Below are positions 30,244 through 40,494 of a stretch of 64,000 nt of DNA, in pieces (the first letter of the stretch is position 1; the number at the start of each line of letters is the position of its first letter). Origin of the DNA: Eutreptiella sp. 'Long Island Sound 2002'. Taxonomy: Eukaryota; Euglenozoa; Euglenophyceae; Eutreptiales; Eutreptiaceae. The position numbers and the translations under genes are program-made. The notes beneath the pieces are model-generated. The model did not search any database. It had not been told where the DNA came from and saw only the letters and a program-made list of their open reading frames with translations. The stretch covers positions 25,721,000 through 25,784,999 of the forward strand of contig OZ038384.1 of NCBI GenBank assembly GCA_964036045.1, read 5' to 3'.

Positions 30244-32180
30244 TCACCTGCGCTGCCGCTTGTGTGGGGGCTGGGGCTGTGGCGGCGGCGGGTTGCGCCG
30301 GCGGTAGCGCCAGTGGGCGAGGGCGCTGCGCAAGGCCCGGGGGAGCCAGTTGTTGGCGTCCGCATCCGTGATGCGGAGCACCGCTCCCCCTTCCAGGAAG
30401 GCCGGCCACATCGGCCCCCTGTCGGGCCACGCCGCCCGGATCACTGACCTGAGGACACTCTCATGGTCCTCTGGGGCTGCTCAACCCCCGGGGGTACCTC
30501 TCGGTTTCCTCTGTCTCTCCGGAGGAGCACGGCATCAAAGGGCCGGTTCCTCAATCCCCTGGTGGTGCCCTGGTTGGCCCAGCACAACCACCCGTACACC
30601 TCCCCCACCAGGGGGAGGGCCTCCTCCCCCAGAGGGTCCGGGACCGTGCCCCAGTCCCGGTCCCAGGGCCGGGCCCCCTCTGCCCCTCGCGCCGGCTCTC
30701 CCCGCTGCCCCTGTGCCTGCGGCGCCGATGCCGCGCCCCGCCCCCCCTCCGCCGAGGCCATCCGCGCCGGCTCCGCTCTCGGCGCGGGGGGGGCTGGCTG
30801 GTGCTGGGGTCGTGGGGGTTGGGGGGTGACGAGCTCGCCGGCATCGGGGTTGATGTTGTAGAGGTGGTGGTGGTGGTGGTGGTGGTGGTGGGTGTGGTGC
30901 GCCGGCATCTGTTGGATGCCGGGGGGGATGCACCTCACCGGCTGCACGTCCGGCTGCGGGGGCGCCCCGCTCCCCGACCCCCTCCCTTCGGCCCGCCCCC
31001 CCCCCCCCCGGGCTCCCATGCCCCGTCCCGTCTGTCCCTTGGGGCCCGCGGCGCCCTTGCCCTTGCCCTGGGGCCCCTTTCCGGCCCCCTGCCCGTGCCG
31101 CGGGTCCCGCCCCCCGTCCTCCACGCCCTGGCCCGCCCGCTCGCCCAACGTCCCTCGCCCCGCTCCCCGCACCTGGGCTCCCTGCCCGCACCCCTGCGTG
31201 CCCTTCCTGTGCCCTGGTCCCTTCCGGGCCCCCTGCCCCGAGTCGCGCCGTCCGCTGCCTGCGCTCTCTCCCCCCCCGCTGCTGCGCCCTTGCTCCCTGC
31301 CGCGCGTGCCCTGGCCTGCTCTTTGCGCGCGCTCCTGGGCACTTCCCCCGTCGCCCCCTGTCCCCCGCTCCGCGCTCCCGTGGCTGGCACGCAGCTCTGC
31401 CTACGCGCCCTCCCCTCCTTCCTGGATCACGCGCCGGGCGTCCCGCTGTCTTTGCAGCTGCGGCAGCGTGACGCCCGGCGGCGAGTGCTCGGGCGCCAGG
31501 GGGCGGACGTGCCGCGCCCGCCCCGGGGGGAAGGGCTTGGGGGGGAACGGCTTGGGGGGGCTGGTGTGGGTGTTGGTGGGGTTGGCGTGGGCGCGGTACT
31601 TCGCGCTCTCCCTGCCCACCGCTGCCGCTGCGGCGGCCGCCGGCGAGGCACCCGTGGCCCGTGCTGGGTCCGTCTCCCGCTTTGGCGGCGTGCTGGGGGT
31701 CGCGGCGTGGCCGGCCGAGGCGGTGGCGCGGCCCGCCGGAGCCGCAATCGCAACCCCTCGCGCGCCCTCCTCGCTCTCCTCTGCGGCTGCGGCAGCCCTC
31801 GGCGATGCGCCTGGTTCCTGCGCCGGGGCTAGCCCCCGTGTCGGCGGCGTGCCGGGGGCCGCGGTCGGGGACGCGGCGTGGCTCGCTGGGGCTGTGGTCT
31901 CTGCTTCCTGCGCGACTGGGGCCTCCTCCCGGGGCGGGGCGGCAGGGCTTGCTGCTTGGGCGGCGTGGGCGGTCACCTCGGCTGGCTCAGGCTCCTGGGC
32001 CGGCGGCGGCGGCCCGACCAGCACCGTTGCCTCCGCCAGCCTCCGCTCCTCGCGCTCTGCGAGGGTCTCCGCCGTCCACTCCGGGGAGGCGGGGGAGCAG
32101 GAGCGGGACCGGCGGTGGTGGCGGTCGTCCCGCTGGGGGGAGCCATCGGAGTCTGCCATCACTGTTATCCTGGTAGGCAT
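30244..32180 (-). pseudogene. LINE-A ORF4 (frameshifted)
   Basis: The counterpart of LINE-B ORF4. It starts at ATG 32178-32180 (MPTRITVMADS), inside the last 16 nt of ORF3. The frame runs to about 31401 and continues in a second frame (about 31172-30450), then in a third ending at 30244. It shares the Arg/Ser-rich start, Ala/Pro-rich repeats, PPKPFPPKPFPPG, the Gly/Lys-rich section, the poly-His tract (near 30850-30895) and the C-terminal block WLCWANQG ... DADANNWLPRALRSALAHW with LINE-B. The frame breaks mean it is inactive, but the shared text shows ORF4 is a family gene. Confidence 0.75.
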
Positions 32181-33418
32181 ACTGGTGGCAGGCGCACCCT
32201 TCCCACTACCCCCTGGTGCATCAGTGCCGTGCCGTGGGCAGTGCCCTGCGGTGCTCTGCGGGAGGGAGGGGGGGAGGGGGTGGGGGGCCGGCTCATCCAT
32301 CGGCATTGGGAGGGGAGGCGGGGGAGCCACGCGGCCCACGCGTCGCGCCACAGCTCCCAGTCTGGGGCGGGGCCCAGGGCCCTGGGCCCCCGGGGGTCGT
32401 CGGGTGGTGTCCGGGGGAGCCGCATTAGGTGGACCCCCGTAACGGCGGTGACCTCCTGTTTTTGCAGGAAGGCGTGTACCCCATCCCGCGCCACGGGCGC
32501 CGGGAGGGGGGGGCGGGGTACGGGTGCTGCCCCATAGAGCTGGGTGGGGGTGACCCCCAGGACCCGCTTCGGGTCCCCGCGGGTCGCGAAGACGAGGAGG
32601 AGCAGGGGGGTGCCAGGGCACTCTTGCCAGAGGACCTGCCCCCTGTGTTGGGCACCCCTGGTTCTGGAGAGGGGGGGGGACAGGTTTGGGTTAGCCCATC
32701 TGCGGGGCGCGTGCGTCGCTGGCGGGAGGGCGGGGCACCAAGTGGGCTCCGTGGGGAACGCCTCGCATACGATGGCGTACAGGGGGGTAGGCCTGGTGCC
32801 GTCGTACACCGGGTTGGTCGGCCGGGGGCGGGCGGACGCCTCGTCTGCGCCTTCCACGAACACCGTGATCTCGCCCACCTCCAGGTCCTCGTCTGGTGGG
32901 TGTAGAAGGTGGAGCGCCGCATCAAGCTCGGACACTGCCCCCGGGCACGTGGCCCGCGCCTGGTTCAGGTACGGGGCCGCGTCCCCGAGGTAGCGCGTCC
33001 TGAGGGCGTGCAGCAGGGCTGGGGCGCTGCTGCGGAGGGACATGGCGGACCCCGCTCCCCTCAGCTGCAGGCTATCCCCCATAGACAGGGGCCGGCCCGA
33101 CCGGTTGGACTCGCGCCACTCCATCCAGTGCCCGTAGAGGGCCGCCTCCGGGCTGATGAGTCCCTGCTGGACGGCGTTCACGATCCGGTGCATCGCCGGG
33201 AGCAGTGTAGGGGCCCCCGCTCCGTTCAGGGCGCGGACGGCCGGGAGGGCGGTCTCGTTGAGGAAAGCCCTCGCACTGCCCGTCAGGTCACGCCGTGCGG
33301 CAGCGTGCGCCTCGTGCGCCTCCGCCACCGCGTCCGCCACCAGGCCCCAGACGGCCGCCTCCTGCGCTTTGCGGCGGGCCCTGGTGTGTCCCGGCCCATC
33401 CCCCCGTCGGCGTGGCAT
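32165..33418 (-). CDS. LINE-A ORF3 (intact, 417 aa)
   Basis: Starts at ATG 33416-33418, 40 nt after the ORF2 stop, and ends in TAA at 32165-32167. It aligns over about 370 residues with LINE-B ORF3, most differences being conservative or silent. That supports a real protein, although both strands are open in this GC-rich DNA. The sequence is Ala/Arg/Pro-rich with a globular-looking core (ALYGHWMEWRESNRSGRPL; VGEITVFVEGADE; DWELWRDAWAAWLPRL). I recognise no domain. Its position downstream of an RT ORF is unusual for a LINE. Function unknown; a nucleic-acid-binding or assembly role would be a guess. Confidence 0.7.
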   Translation of the reverse strand: MPRRRGDGPGHTRARRKAQEAAVWGLVADAVAEAHEAHAAARRDLTGSARAFLNETALPAVRALNGAGAPTLLPAMHRIVNAVQQGLISPEAALYGHWMEWRESNRSGRPLSMGDSLQLRGAGSAMSLRSSAPALLHALRTRYLGDAAPYLNQARATCPGAVSELDAALHLLHPPDEDLEVGEITVFVEGADEASARPRPTNPVYDGTRPTPLYAIVCEAFPTEPTWCPALPPATHAPRRWANPNLSPPLSRTRGAQHRGQVLWQECPGTPLLLLVFATRGDPKRVLGVTPTQLYGAAPVPRPPLPAPVARDGVHAFLQKQEVTAVTGVHLMRLPRTPPDDPRGPRALGPAPDWELWRDAWAAWLPRLPSQCRWMSRPPTPSPPPSRRAPQGTAHGTALMHQGVVGRVRLPPVCLPG

Positions 33419-33457
33419 GGTACTGCAGGCTCTGCAAAGGGCGGCAGCGGGTGGGGG

Positions 33458-34382
33458 TCAGGGCGCGAACACGTGCGACAGGTGCGCAACGGATGAGGGG
33501 TCCCGCAGGTGCACGTGGATCCACAGAAGGGCAGCGCCCGCGGGGCCCGCGCGTTCGTGTGAGGGGGCGTGTGCCCCTTCGATGCGCCGGTGCAGGGCCT
33601 CCTCCTCTGTGCGCCTGCGCGGGCCTGCGGGAGGTTCGGGCCAGGGGCACGCGGCCACCTGGGCGCACCGCGCGCACCTGTTAGCGCCTGTTGACGCTGC
33701 GGAGGACACCGTGTCACATTCCCCGCAGAGCCAGCAGGTGTGTTGGAGCTGGGAGGGCGGCGACCAAGGGTCGAGACGGCGGAGCCAGAGGTCGTCCCAC
33801 CTCTGTCGGAGGGGGTCCCGGATCTCCAGCAGGCGGGCGCGCACGCGGCGCCGGTAGTCCCTGCCAAGCGTCTTCCGCTGGACCTCCCGCCACGTGTCGT
33901 CAGGGAGAATCCCGTGGTCGTGGAAGGCGGCGATGAGGTCGTCCCACGCCGGGTGGGGGTGCCCCTGGGGGGGGGTTGCCATGTACACGTGGCGCCCGGT
34001 GAGGTGGGGCGTCAGCGCATCCCATCGGCACCCGTTCGCGGCGTCCCGGTCGAGGAGGGCCAGCAGGGTGCTGTCCGCGACTGCCTCCGATCTCACTCGC
34101 AGCCCTTCGCAGCCCTCCAGCTCCTGGCGCAGCGCGGCTGCAATGTCGGTGGGGAGCATGAGGAGCAAGGGCCCCTGGGTGTCGCCCAGCCGGGACAGGG
34201 CGTCGTCGTATACCGGCCCCCCAGCTTTGAAGTGCGCCACGGCGAGCTGGGCGGCCCCGTTCTCCCGGGGCTGCCACCGGACGGTGGTCCCGGCGTGTCC
34301 CCATTTGCGTATCCCCGTAGCTCGGAGTACGTTGGCGGCGTGAAGGACGATGCGGGGGCGGACGGGTGTCCTGACGAGTGAG
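33458..34382 (-). pseudogene. LINE-A ORF2, C-terminal fragment
   Basis: The last ~300 codons of ORF2 before the natural stop, TGA at 33458 (ending SHVFAP). It aligns with 41808-42727 of LINE-B and includes the Cys-rich cluster CWLCGEC ... RCARC (near 33720-33670). The rest of ORF2 continues beyond LINE-B at 57406-58675. This copy preserves the original ORF2 end, which LINE-B has lost through a one-base deletion. Confidence 0.82.
34368..34382. repeat. LINE-B target-site duplication, left
   Basis: GTCCTGACGAGTGAG, repeated at 57406-57420. The uninterrupted target is seen in LINE-B itself at 42716-42730. Confidence 0.85.
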
Positions 34383-34402
34383 GTTTGAGGTTTGAGGTTT
34401 GA
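34381..34402 (-). repeat. LINE-B 3' tail, (CCTCAAA)n
   Basis: Three TTTGAGG heptamers on the + strand, identical to the tail of LINE-A at 16531. A tandem-repeat tail replaces poly(A), as in I-type and some other LINEs. Confidence 0.8.
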
Positions 34403-35374
34403 TTTTGCGGGTACTAGACGCCTTTCGGCCCCGGGGGGCCACCTGGTCGGGCCAGGTGATATCCTCCCCACCGGGTCCTAGTGGGGGGCCCTCCAAGACG
34501 CACCTCCTGCCTGGTGGCGGAGTCCCCCGGGTTCACAGAGCTCGGAGCCCCGTCCTTCCCCGGCGTCCCCGTTTCGCCACTCCCCGGTCAGTGCATCAAT
34601 TCGCAGCCGTGGCCGCGGGCGCTTACCCACTGCGTCGCCCCCCTAATGCGTGGTCGCCCGGGGCACCGGCGCCGCCGGGCCCGTGCTACTGGCTTGTCGC
34701 CAGTGGGACCCCCTTGGGCTGGCGCGGTGGCTGCCTAGCCTAGGGGTTGGGGCGTGGCGCTGTGCGCCACTACTGCCTTGGCGGGTGCAGTGTCCCGTCT
34801 GTGTGTGCGCGGCGCTCGCGGCCGGTTCGGGGGGGTTCGGGCCGGTACCTGGTGTTGTGTGTCCCCTTCTTCCCCCTTCCCGCCCCGCGTATCCCGCGTT
34901 GCGTGTGGCGGGCCGTCCCGTCCGGGTGTCCCTTATCCTCGCTCGCTGGTACGCCATTCCATGTGGTCTGTGCGTTCCGCGCGCTCTGTCCGGTTGCCCT
35001 TCTGGTGGTCCCCGCGTGTCCTTTTCGTGTGTGTGCGCTCGCGCTCTCGCGGTGTCCGCTCCCCGCTGGGTGGTGTGGCGCGCGCATCTCGCGTGGTCCC
35101 GGCACTGGGCGCTGGTAGGGCCGTTCCATGTGGTCCGTGCCCCTCCGCGTGTCCTGCCCCGGTCCCGTGCTCCGTCTGGCGTGCTTGGGGGGGGGGCGGT
35201 CCGGTCCCGGTTCCCCCCTACTTGGCTTGGGGTTGCGGGGGCGGCGGCTGGGCGTCCCCGGGGGGGTGCCTTCGTCCATTGCGTGGGGCGTGGGGCGTCC
35301 CCCTTCCCTCCTCTGCCCGTCCACTAGGTGGGCTGTCGGGGTCTGCGTTGCGGGCGTGCGGTTGTGGGGGCCCC

Positions 35375-36225
35375 GCTCCGTTCTCGCGGGAGAGAGGTGT
35401 CGTCTTGGTGCCCAGGCGCCGGCCCGCCAGATTCTCATGACGTGCCTGATGCGCACCGAGCTTCGCCCTGCGGGATGCGTGGGGGGGTTGGGGTGACCGT
35501 GGCTGGAATGGCGCTCCAATGTCCCGGTTCATGGCCCAGCTGGGCAGCCCTACCGCGGGCTTACTCTTGGTACAGGGGGAGGGGGTTGCGGGCGCGTTTG
35601 TTCTGTGACCCGGGTGCCGGTGTATCTCAGAAGGCAGCCACCCCGGAGGTAGCGCACCAGGCGCACGCCGTGAAGGAGCTGGTTCGAACCCCGGGATCGG
35701 TGGTCTCCCATCGATCCCTTCGAATACCGGGCGAGGCCTCCCACCGACCTGTTTGAGTACAGGTGACGGTGCGCACTGCTGCAGGGGTGGGTGGTTCCCA
35801 TGTCTTTTGTCTTTCGTGGGTGGGGGGTAAAACGAACGAGACCTCCACCCGATCCACCGGTATCGGTGGTGGCGCGAGTTGCTGGAGGGGGGGGTGGTTC
35901 CCACGCCACCAACTAGAGAGCTCTATGCGCAGGGATCCCAGGAGCACCAAAGCCCGGGATCGAACCCCCGCACTGGACGATTGAAGACCGACGCTCTCAC
36001 TACTGGGCCGCGGGAGTCTCTTACGCCACTGAGGGGTGTCGTCGGCTATGAATCCTGTCCTGTGGGTGGGGCTGTGCGCCGTGAAGCGCGTTGCGCGTGC
36101 CGGGAGGCCTCAGTCCACGCGCACGGGGTCGGGACAGGGGAGGGGGCTGGGTGGGGTGCGTTGGATCGCCGACTGACGTGCACAGGGGTAAGAGGCGGGC
36201 AGTAGCACCACCGGGTCGCCGACTG
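35375..36225. mobile_element. LINE-B-specific insert with tRNA-like boxes
   Basis: About 850 bp replacing about 160 bp of the LINE-A 3' UTR (17540-17700). It contains a perfect B box on the + strand (GGTTCGAACCC at about 35690) with an A-box-like TAGCGCACCAGG ~35 nt upstream. A second B box, GGTTCGATCCC, lies on the - strand (about 35955-35967) with TAGTGAGAGCG upstream. The boxes point in opposite directions, which suggests one or two SINE-like insertions. The boundaries are approximate and no clear target duplication was found. Confidence 0.4.
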
Positions 36226-36270
36226 ACCGTAGGGCGGGGGGTCGCTCTGCCTCTTTCCGGCCCTCTGCCT

Positions 36271-36924
36271 TCCCTGGGCAGGCAACAAAGCGGGCGTCAC
36301 TGGCGTTGCGTTGTCCATGGGGGGCGTGGCCCCCCATACCACTCCGGTTCGTGTTCACCCAGCCTCTCCGGGTACGATCTGTGCGGCGTCCCGGTGCGCA
36401 GGCGTGGGCCCGCTTGTTCCTCGCGGCCCCCGTGTGGGCCGTCGGCCGGAGCGGGGGGGCGGGTCGCACTCCGGCCCCCCTCTCGGGTGGGGGGGGTCCA
36501 TTCCCCTTGCCTCGGGGGGGGTGTCGCGCTGCGGCCTCCCCGCTCTCGTTCCGGGCGGCGGCCTGCGGTACTCCTTTCTGGCCCTCCCCTCCGGCGCGCG
36601 CGTGCGGCCGGGGCTGAAGTGCCGCCCCGGGGCGGGGGGGGGTGAGGGGCGGCCCGTGTACCGCTCCCCTGGGGGCCCCGGCTGACCTGCAAACCCCCCC
36701 TCTGTCCCCTCGGAGTGGGCTGTGGTCACGGGAGGGTCATGTGGGGCGCGGCCTCCTTCGTGTTCCGTTGTGCGCGTTGCTCCGGCACGCCGGTGTGGGT
36801 TCGTGGGGGCAGGTCCAGCCGCCGCTGCCCTTACCGTGTCGCCGTTCCCCCTGGGGGTGGGGGCGCCCCCCCGGCCCTTGGGGGGCGGAGGGCCGCGCCT
36901 GTGGCTCCCCAGCTGGGGTGGGTG

Positions 36925-36961
<37 letters not shown>

Positions 36962-37274
36962 ACCCCTCTCGCTCTCGGGCCTGTGTGGGAGGGGGGGGGG
37001 GGGGGGGAGTGGGGGGGGTCCTTCGGTTCCCTGGCGATGCCCCCTGTCGGCCAGAAAGGGGGGGGGGGGGAGGGCGGCTTGGCGGTCCCAGCCCCGGGGG
37101 CCAGCCATCGGCCAGGGGGGTCGCGCCCTTCCCCCGCCCCCCTCTACCGAGTGCCGGATCCCCACGCAGTCCCTCCCTGGGGCCCCTCATCTCCCGGCCG
37201 TTGCCGCGCGGCGCTGGCCGGCCGGGGGTGGTCGTGAGGGTTAGCGGTCAGTGGTTAGCGGGTTGCGGGGCCGC
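36271..37274 (-). repeat. LINE-B 3' UTR duplication, unit 1
   Basis: About 1.0 kb, starting near the GGCAACAAAGCGGG landmark (36281) and ending near GGTTAGCGGTCAGTGG (37240). It repeats directly as unit 2. LINE-A has only one unit, split by gypsy-2. Confidence 0.75.
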
Positions 37275-38310
37275 TTTCCCCGGGTAGGCAACAAAGCGGG
37301 CGTCCCTTGGCGTCCTGCTGTCCATGGGGGGCGTGGCCACCCATACCATTCCGGTTCGCGCCGACACGGCTTCTCTGGGCACGATCTGCGCGGCGTCCCG
37401 GTGCGCAGGCGTGGGCCCACGTGCTCTTCGCGGCCCCCATTGGAGCCGGCGGCTGGGGCGTCGGGGCGGGTCACTCCCCGGCTCCCCTCCCGGGCGGGGG
37501 GGTCCGTCCCTTCAGCCTCGGGGGGTGGGGGCCGGGGCCCCTGCGGCCGGCGGGCCGGTGGGGGGGCGGGGGGGGGGGGGGGGGGGTGTCGCGCCGCGGC
37601 CTCCCTGCTCTCGTTCCAGGCGGCGGCCTGTGGTACTCCTTCCTGGCTCTCTCCGCGTCGCCGGTGCGCTCCCTTCCGGCGCGCGCTTGCGGTCGGGGCT
37701 GAAGTGCCGCCCCGTGGTGGGGGGGGTGAGGGGCGGCCCGTGGACCGCCCCCCTGGGGGCCCCATCTGACTTGACACCCTCCCTCCGTCACCTCGGGGCG
37801 GGCTGTGGTTACGGGAGGGTCATGTGGGGTGCGGCCTCCTTCCTGCTCCGTCGTGCGCGTTGCCCCGGCACGCCGGTGTGGGTTCGCGGGAGCAGGCCCA
37901 GCCGCCGTTCCCCCTGAGGGGGGGGCGCCCCCCCGGCCCTGGGGGGGCGGAGGGCCGCGCCTGTGGCGCCCCTGCTGCGGTGGGTGCGGGGGGGGGGGGG
38001 GTGGGGGGGCCGCCCCCCGCCCGCCCCCGGGTCTGTGCGGGGGGGGGGGGGGTGGGTTGGGGGGGGCCCTTTGGCCCCCTGGTGATGCCTCTCGTCGGCC
38101 GCGGGGGGGGGGGGCGGGGGCGGCATGGCGGCCCTGGTCCCGGGGGCCAGCCATCGGCCAGGGGGTCGCGCCCGTCACCCGCCCCCCCTATCGAGAGCTG
38201 GATGCCCGCGCAGGCCCTCGCCGGGGCCCTCACCTCCCCGGCCGTTGCCGCGCAGCGCCGGCCGGCCGGGGGTGGTTGATGGTTAGCGGTCAGTGGTTAG
38301 CAGGTTGCGG
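37275..38310 (-). repeat. LINE-B 3' UTR duplication, unit 2
   Basis: The direct repeat of unit 1: landmarks at 37287 and 38281 are offset by about 1.01-1.04 kb. Diverged by substitutions and G-run length. Confidence 0.75.
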
Positions 38311-38451
38311 GGCAGCCGGTTCCTCCCCGCGCTTGGCGCCCCCGCACTCCCTTCCGTGGGTGGCGGCGCGTCCCCGCACGTCGTGCCATACCGTGGGGGG
38401 GGCGTGGGTCAGGGGGCCCATCCCCCCCTCCCGCGCCCGCCGTCTGGGCCT

Positions 38452-40494
38452 TCACTTGCCCCGCCGCTTGTGTGGGGGCTGGGGCTGCGGCGGCGGCGGG
38501 TTGTGCCGGCGGTAGCGCCAGTGGGCGAGGGCGCTACGCAAAGCCCGGGGGAGCCAGTTGTTGGCGTCCGCATCCGTGATGCGGAGCACCGCTCCCCCCT
38601 CCAGGAAGGCCGGCCACGTCGGCTCCCTGTCGGGCCACGCCGCCCGGATCACTGACCTGAGGACCCTCTCGTGGTCCTCTTGGGCCGCCCACCCCCCCGG
38701 GGGTGCCTCTCTGTTTCCTCCGTCCCTCCGGAGGAGCACGGCATCGAAGGGCCGGTTCCGCGACCTCCTGGAGGTCCCCTGGTTGGCCCAGCACAACCAC
38801 CCGTACACTTCCCCCACCAGGGGGAGGGTCTCCCCCCCCAGCGGGTCCGGGACTGCGCCCCAGTCCAGGTTCCACGGCCGGCTCTCCTCCGCCCCCTGTG
38901 CCCGCCCCCCTCGCTGCTCCTGCACCTGCGGCGCCGATGCCACGCCCCGTCCCCCCTCCGCCGAGGCCATCCGCGCCGGCTCCGCCCTCGGCGCGGGGGG
39001 GGCTTGCTGGTGCTGGTGTCGTGGGGGTTGGGGGGGGATGAGCTCGCCGGCGTCAGGGTCGATGTTGTAGAGGTGGTGGTGGTGGTGGTGGTGGTGGTGG
39101 TAGGTGTGGTGCGCCGGCATCTGTTGGATGCCGGGGGGGATGCACCTCACCGGCTGCACTTCCGGCTGCGGGGGTGCTCCGCCCTCTGCCCCCCTCCCCT
39201 CGCCCCGCCCTCCCCCCTGGGCTCCCGTGCCCCGTCCCTCCTGTCCCTTGGGGCCCTTGCCCTTGCCCTTGCCCTTGCCCTTGGGCCCCTTTCCGGTCCC
39301 GTGCCCGTGTCGCGGGTCCCGCCTCTCGTCCCCCACACCCCGGCCCGCTCGCTCTCCCATCCCCCCTTGTCCAGCCCCCTGCGCCCGGGTGCCCTTCCCG
39401 CGCCCCTGACCACCCTCCCCGTGCCCTGGCCCCTCCCTGACCCCCTGCCCGAGTCGCGGGTCCCGCCTCTCGTCCACCACGCCCCGGCCCGCTCGCTCTC
39501 CCACCACCCCACGCTCCGTCCCCTGCACCTGGGCCTCCTGCCCGCGCTCCCGCGCGCCCTTCCCGTGCCCCGACCCCTCCCCTGCCCCCTGCCTGTCACG
39601 CCGTCCGCCGCTCCCCTCCCCCTCGCCGCTGCGCCCTTCCTGGACCACTCGCCGGGCGTCCCGCTGCCTTTGCAATTGCGGCAGCGTGACGCCCGGCGGC
39701 GAGCGCTCGCGCTTCGGGGGGCGGTCGTGCCGCTCCCGCCCCGGGGGGAAGGGCTTGGGGGGGTACGGCTTGGGGGGGCTGGTGTGGGTGTGGGCGGGGT
39801 TGGCGTGGGCGCGGTACTTCGTGCTCTCCCTGCCCACTGCTGCTGCTGCGGCGGCCGCCGGCGAGGCGTCCGCGGCCCGTGCGGGGTTCTTCCCCCGCTT
39901 GCGCGGCGTGCCAGGGGCCGCAGCCCCTCTCGCGCCCTCCGCACTCTCCTTCACTGCCGTGGCGGCCGCCGACGAGGCGCCCGTGGCCGCGGTCGCAGAC
40001 TCTCGCACATCCTCCTCGGTCTTCTCTGCTGCCGCGGCGGCCGCCCGCGAGGCGCCCACGGCCCGTGCGGGGCCCGTCGCAACCCCTCTTGCGCCCTGCT
40101 TGCTCTCCTGCGCGGCTGCGGCAGCCCTCGGCGACGCGTCCGGCTCCTGCGCCGGGGCTGCCCCCCTTGCCGGCGGCGTGGTGGGGGCCGCGGCCGGGGC
40201 CGCGGCGTGGCTCGCCGCGGTCTCCGCCTCCTGCGCGTCAGGGCGGGGCGGGGCGGCGGGGCTGGCCGCTTGGGCGGCGGGGGCGGCCGTCTCGGCTGGC
40301 CCAGGTTCCCGGGCCGGCGGCGGCGGTCCGACCACCGCCGCCTCCGCCAGCCTCCGCTCCTCGCGCTCCGCGAGGGTCTCCCCCGTCCACTCTGGGGAGG
40401 AGACGGGGGAGCGGGAGCGGGACCGGCGGTGGTGGCGGTCGTCCCGCCCGAGGGACCCATCGGAGTCTGCCATTACTGTTACCCTGGTAGGCAT
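38452..40494 (-). CDS. LINE-B ORF4: poly-His, Lys/Gly- and Ala/Pro-rich protein
   Basis: 680 aa from ATG 40492-40494 (MPTRVTVMADS), the start conserved in LINE-A; an upstream in-frame ATG at 40536 is not. Order of regions: an Arg/Ser-rich start (DRHHRRSRSRSP); long Ala/Glu/Pro repeats; PPKPYPPKPFPPG; Arg/Gly/Glu repeats with GERAGRG motifs; a KGKGKGKG tract (near 39255-39290); a poly-His run (about 39071-39110); then a compact C-terminal block (GEVYGWLCWANQG ... DADANNWLPRALRSALAHWRYRR). It ends in TGA. Low-complexity basic and His tracts suggest RNA or metal binding, but no known domain is recognised. It overlaps the end of ORF3. Confidence 0.72.
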   Translation of the reverse strand: MPTRVTVMADSDGSLGRDDRHHRRSRSRSPVSSPEWTGETLAEREERRLAEAAVVGPPPPAREPGPAETAAPAAQAASPAAPPRPDAQEAETAASHAAAPAAAPTTPPARGAAPAQEPDASPRAAAAAQESKQGARGVATGPARAVGASRAAAAAAEKTEEDVRESATAATGASSAAATAVKESAEGARGAAAPGTPRKRGKNPARAADASPAAAAAAAVGRESTKYRAHANPAHTHTSPPKPYPPKPFPPGRERHDRPPKRERSPPGVTLPQLQRQRDARRVVQEGRSGEGEGSGGRRDRQGAGEGSGHGKGARERGQEAQVQGTERGVVGERAGRGVVDERRDPRLGQGVREGPGHGEGGQGRGKGTRAQGAGQGGMGERAGRGVGDERRDPRHGHGTGKGPKGKGKGKGKGPKGQEGRGTGAQGGGRGEGRGAEGGAPPQPEVQPVRCIPPGIQQMPAHHTYHHHHHHHHHLYNIDPDAGELIPPQPPRHQHQQAPPAPRAEPARMASAEGGRGVASAPQVQEQRGGRAQGAEESRPWNLDWGAVPDPLGGETLPLVGEVYGWLCWANQGTSRRSRNRPFDAVLLRRDGGNREAPPGGWAAQEDHERVLRSVIRAAWPDREPTWPAFLEGGAVLRITDADANNWLPRALRSALAHWRYRRHNPPPPQPQPPHKRRGK

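Larger units (their letters stand above)
29213..34382 (-). mobile_element. LINE-A, middle segment (3' UTR, ORF4, ORF3, end of ORF2)
   Basis: Colinear with LINE-B from about 36745/37827 to 42727, with many substitutions and indels. It is interrupted on the left by gypsy-2 and on the right by LINE-B, whose 15-bp target duplication (34368-34382) forms its right edge. Confidence 0.88.
34403..38451 (-). other. LINE-B 3' UTR (~4 kb)
   Basis: Extremely GC-rich, with homopolymer G runs on the + strand (32 G at 36926-36957). It includes a segment not in LINE-A (35375-36225) and a ~1-kb tandem duplication. Long ORFs on both strands are low-complexity artefacts. About 100 bp near 35235-35345 resemble the outer end of the 5' tandem array. 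Confidence 0.7.
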
